Source: Ferruginibacter sp.
GTDB lineage: Bacteria > Bacteroidota > Bacteroidia > Chitinophagales > Chitinophagaceae
Direction of reading: 5' to 3'
DNA: 6,595 bases
NCBI GenBank assembly: GCA_025352435.1
Contig: JANXTN010000166.1
Coordinates: 1-6,595 of the forward strand
Every line of letters begins with the position of its first letter. Positions within the stretch are counted from its first letter, which is position 1. The notes beneath the pieces were generated by a model. That model worked only from the letters and a program-made list of their open reading frames with translations. It searched no databases and was not told the origin of the DNA. The position numbers were made by a program, and so were the translations under genes. Below, piece after piece: positions 5,600 to 6,595 of this stretch.

Positions 5600-5648
5600 G
5601 GCAATATAAAAGTTTAAAAGGCTACGGATGTTTATTTATAGCCATTGC
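5600..5648. repeat. Nested inverted repeats in the kinase / ruvB divergent region
   Basis: An inner pair GGCTA (5620-5624) / TAGCC (5639-5643) encloses a 14-base loop. An outer pair GCAAT (5601-5605) / ATTGC (5644-5648) closes around it, with the right arms directly adjacent and the left arms 14 bases apart. No T-run follows immediately. It lies just upstream of the candidate ruvB promoter and could be a regulator site or a weak cruciform; unproven. Confidence 0.35.
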
Positions 5649-5649
5649 T

Positions 5650-5681
5650 TTTCTTATCAATTTTATTATTCGCTATTTTTA
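5650..5681 (+). promoter_or_regulatory. Candidate promoter of ruvB
   Basis: TTTC (5650-5653), a 20-base spacer and TATTTTTA (5674-5681) each differ by one base from the Bacteroidota elements TTTG and TAnnTTTG. The ATG of ruvB begins only four bases later, so transcription would start at or inside the start codon. The stretch is very AT-rich, which lowers the weight of the match. Confidence 0.3.
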
Positions 5682-5685
5682 CAAC

Positions 5686-6595
5686 ATGGCCAATCCCAAT
5701 TTAAACAGCGATGCAAATAAGCAGACCGATGTAGAGAAAGAGTTTGAGAACAACATCCGTCCAAGCGAAATTTCAGACTTTGCAGGTCAGCCGCAAACAA
5801 TAGAGAACCTCCGCATTTTTATAAAAGCTGCGAAGCTTCGTGGCGAAGCATTAGATCATATTTTATTTCATGGCCCGCCGGGTTTAGGTAAAACTACCCT
5901 TAGCAGAATTGTAGCCAATGAGTTAAACGTAAGTATAAAAGAAACCAGCGGACCGGTTATAGAAAAGCCCGGTGATCTTGCGGGTCTCCTCACAAATCTG
6001 GAAACAAACGACGTACTTTTTATAGATGAAATTCATCGTCTCAGCAATGTGGTGGAAGAATATTTATATGCCGCCATGGAAGATTATCGCATAGATATTA
6101 TGATAGATAGTGGCCCTGCAGCAAGAAGCATTCAGATAGACATCAATCCATTTACACTCATAGGAGCCACTACCCGCAGCGGTTTGCTCACGGCGCCGTT
6201 GCTCTCCCGTTTTGGTATAAAAAGCCGGTTGGAATATTACGATGCAGCCACATTAAAAAATATTTTGCAACGCAGCGCAGGCATTCTGCAAACCAAAATT
6301 ACCAGCGATGCCGCTGCAGAAATTGCCGGCCGTAGCCGGGGCACGCCCCGTATTGCAAATGGCTTACTAAGGCGTGTGCGTGACTTTGCACAGGTACTTG
6401 GCAATGGCGTGATAGATATGAACATCACTGAGCATGCACTCAATGCGCTCAATGTAGATGCGTATGGGTTAGATGAAATGGACAACCGAATTCTCAGCAC
6501 CATCATAGATAAATTTAAAGGCGGCCCCGTTGGCATTACCACCATTGCAACCGCAGTAGGCGAGGAGCCCGGCACGCTCGAAGAAGTGTACGAAC
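5686..6595 (+). CDS. ruvB: Holliday junction branch migration ATPase RuvB (3' end outside the window)
   Basis: The visible 303 residues are an uninterrupted RuvB, the hexameric AAA+ motor that, with RuvA, drives branch migration of Holliday junctions for RuvC cleavage. The N-terminus has the family's [12 protein letters not shown] (24-35). The ATPase site is complete: Walker A GPPGLGKT (63-70), Walker [10 protein letters not shown] (111-119), sensor 1 GATTRSG (160-166), an arginine-finger region LLSRFG (172-177) and sensor 2 RGTPRIAN (218-225). The C-terminal winged-helix domain begins ([18 protein letters not shown], 266-283) and is cut at [13 protein letters not shown]. coli RuvB has 336 residues, so about 35-40 are probably missing beyond the edge. 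ATG 5686 is chosen because it is the first ATG in frame and gives the usual 20-25-residue leader before the core. It is divergent from the kinase gene; ruvA is not in the window. Confidence 0.97.
   Translation, partial: MANPNLNSDANKQTDVEKEFENNIRPSEISDFAGQPQTIENLRIFIKAAKLRGEALDHILFHGPPGLGKTTLSRIVANELNVSIKETSGPVIEKPGDLAGLLTNLETNDVLFIDEIHRLSNVVEEYLYAAMEDYRIDIMIDSGPAARSIQIDINPFTLIGATTRSGLLTAPLLSRFGIKSRLEYYDAATLKNILQRSAGILQTKITSDAAAEIAGRSRGTPRIANGLLRRVRDFAQVLGNGVIDMNITEHALNALNVDAYGLDEMDNRILSTIIDKFKGGPVGITTIATAVGEEPGTLEEVYE

Noticed and set aside
6237..6575. Minus-strand 112-codon frame inside ruvB
   Set aside because: It is the reverse shadow of the conserved RuvB sensor-2 and winged-helix coding sequence; no domain is recognisable.

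Overview
This window reads as chromosome of a Bacteroidota bacterium, most likely a Chitinophagaceae-like member of the phylum (inference). The supports are: AT-rich DNA; no Shine-Dalgarno sequence before any of the starts; several upstream regions with matches to the Bacteroidota promoter pattern TTTG-N19-21-TAnnTTTG; and a gene set typical of the phylum, namely an archaeal-type GGGP synthase, a LytS/LytTR two-component pair, an MbnP/di-heme peroxidase pair and an exported M28 peptidase.

Layout. Positions 1-1288 (minus strand) hold a tight three-gene cluster: arfB (ribosome rescue hydrolase), an MbnP-family secreted protein whose start overlaps the arfB stop by 8 bases, and 7 bases further on the beginning of a di-heme cytochrome c peroxidase-type gene that leaves the window at base 1. 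Positions 1405-2163 (plus) encode GGGP synthase, divergent from arfB across a roughly 116-base promoter region with an imperfect hairpin. Positions 2165-3442 (minus) encode a secreted M28 zinc peptidase that converges on the GGGP synthase with one base between the stop codons. A 100-base gap containing five 7-base repeat units separates it from a LytTR response regulator (3543-4274), which lies 20 bases downstream of its sensor kinase (4295-5545), both on the minus strand. Across a 140-base divergent region starts ruvB (5686 to the end, plus), truncated by the window edge after about 303 residues.

How the genes work together. The kinase and LytTR regulator form one signalling unit; whether it controls the downstream peptidase is not visible. 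The MbnP protein and the peroxidase are expected partners: in the characterised methanotroph pair, the di-heme enzyme (MbnH) oxidises a tryptophan of MbnP to create a copper site. ArfB, GGGP synthase and RuvB are housekeeping or lipid genes with no evident link to these.

I found no mobile element, CRISPR array, tRNA/rRNA gene or defence system. No undescribed multi-gene system is evident. The items most worth a second look are the heptamer repeat behind the LytTR gene, the unclassified extracytoplasmic loop of the kinase, the MbnP/peroxidase pair coupled to arfB with an A8 tract after each signal peptide, and the promoter-like -7 elements placed almost on the start codons.
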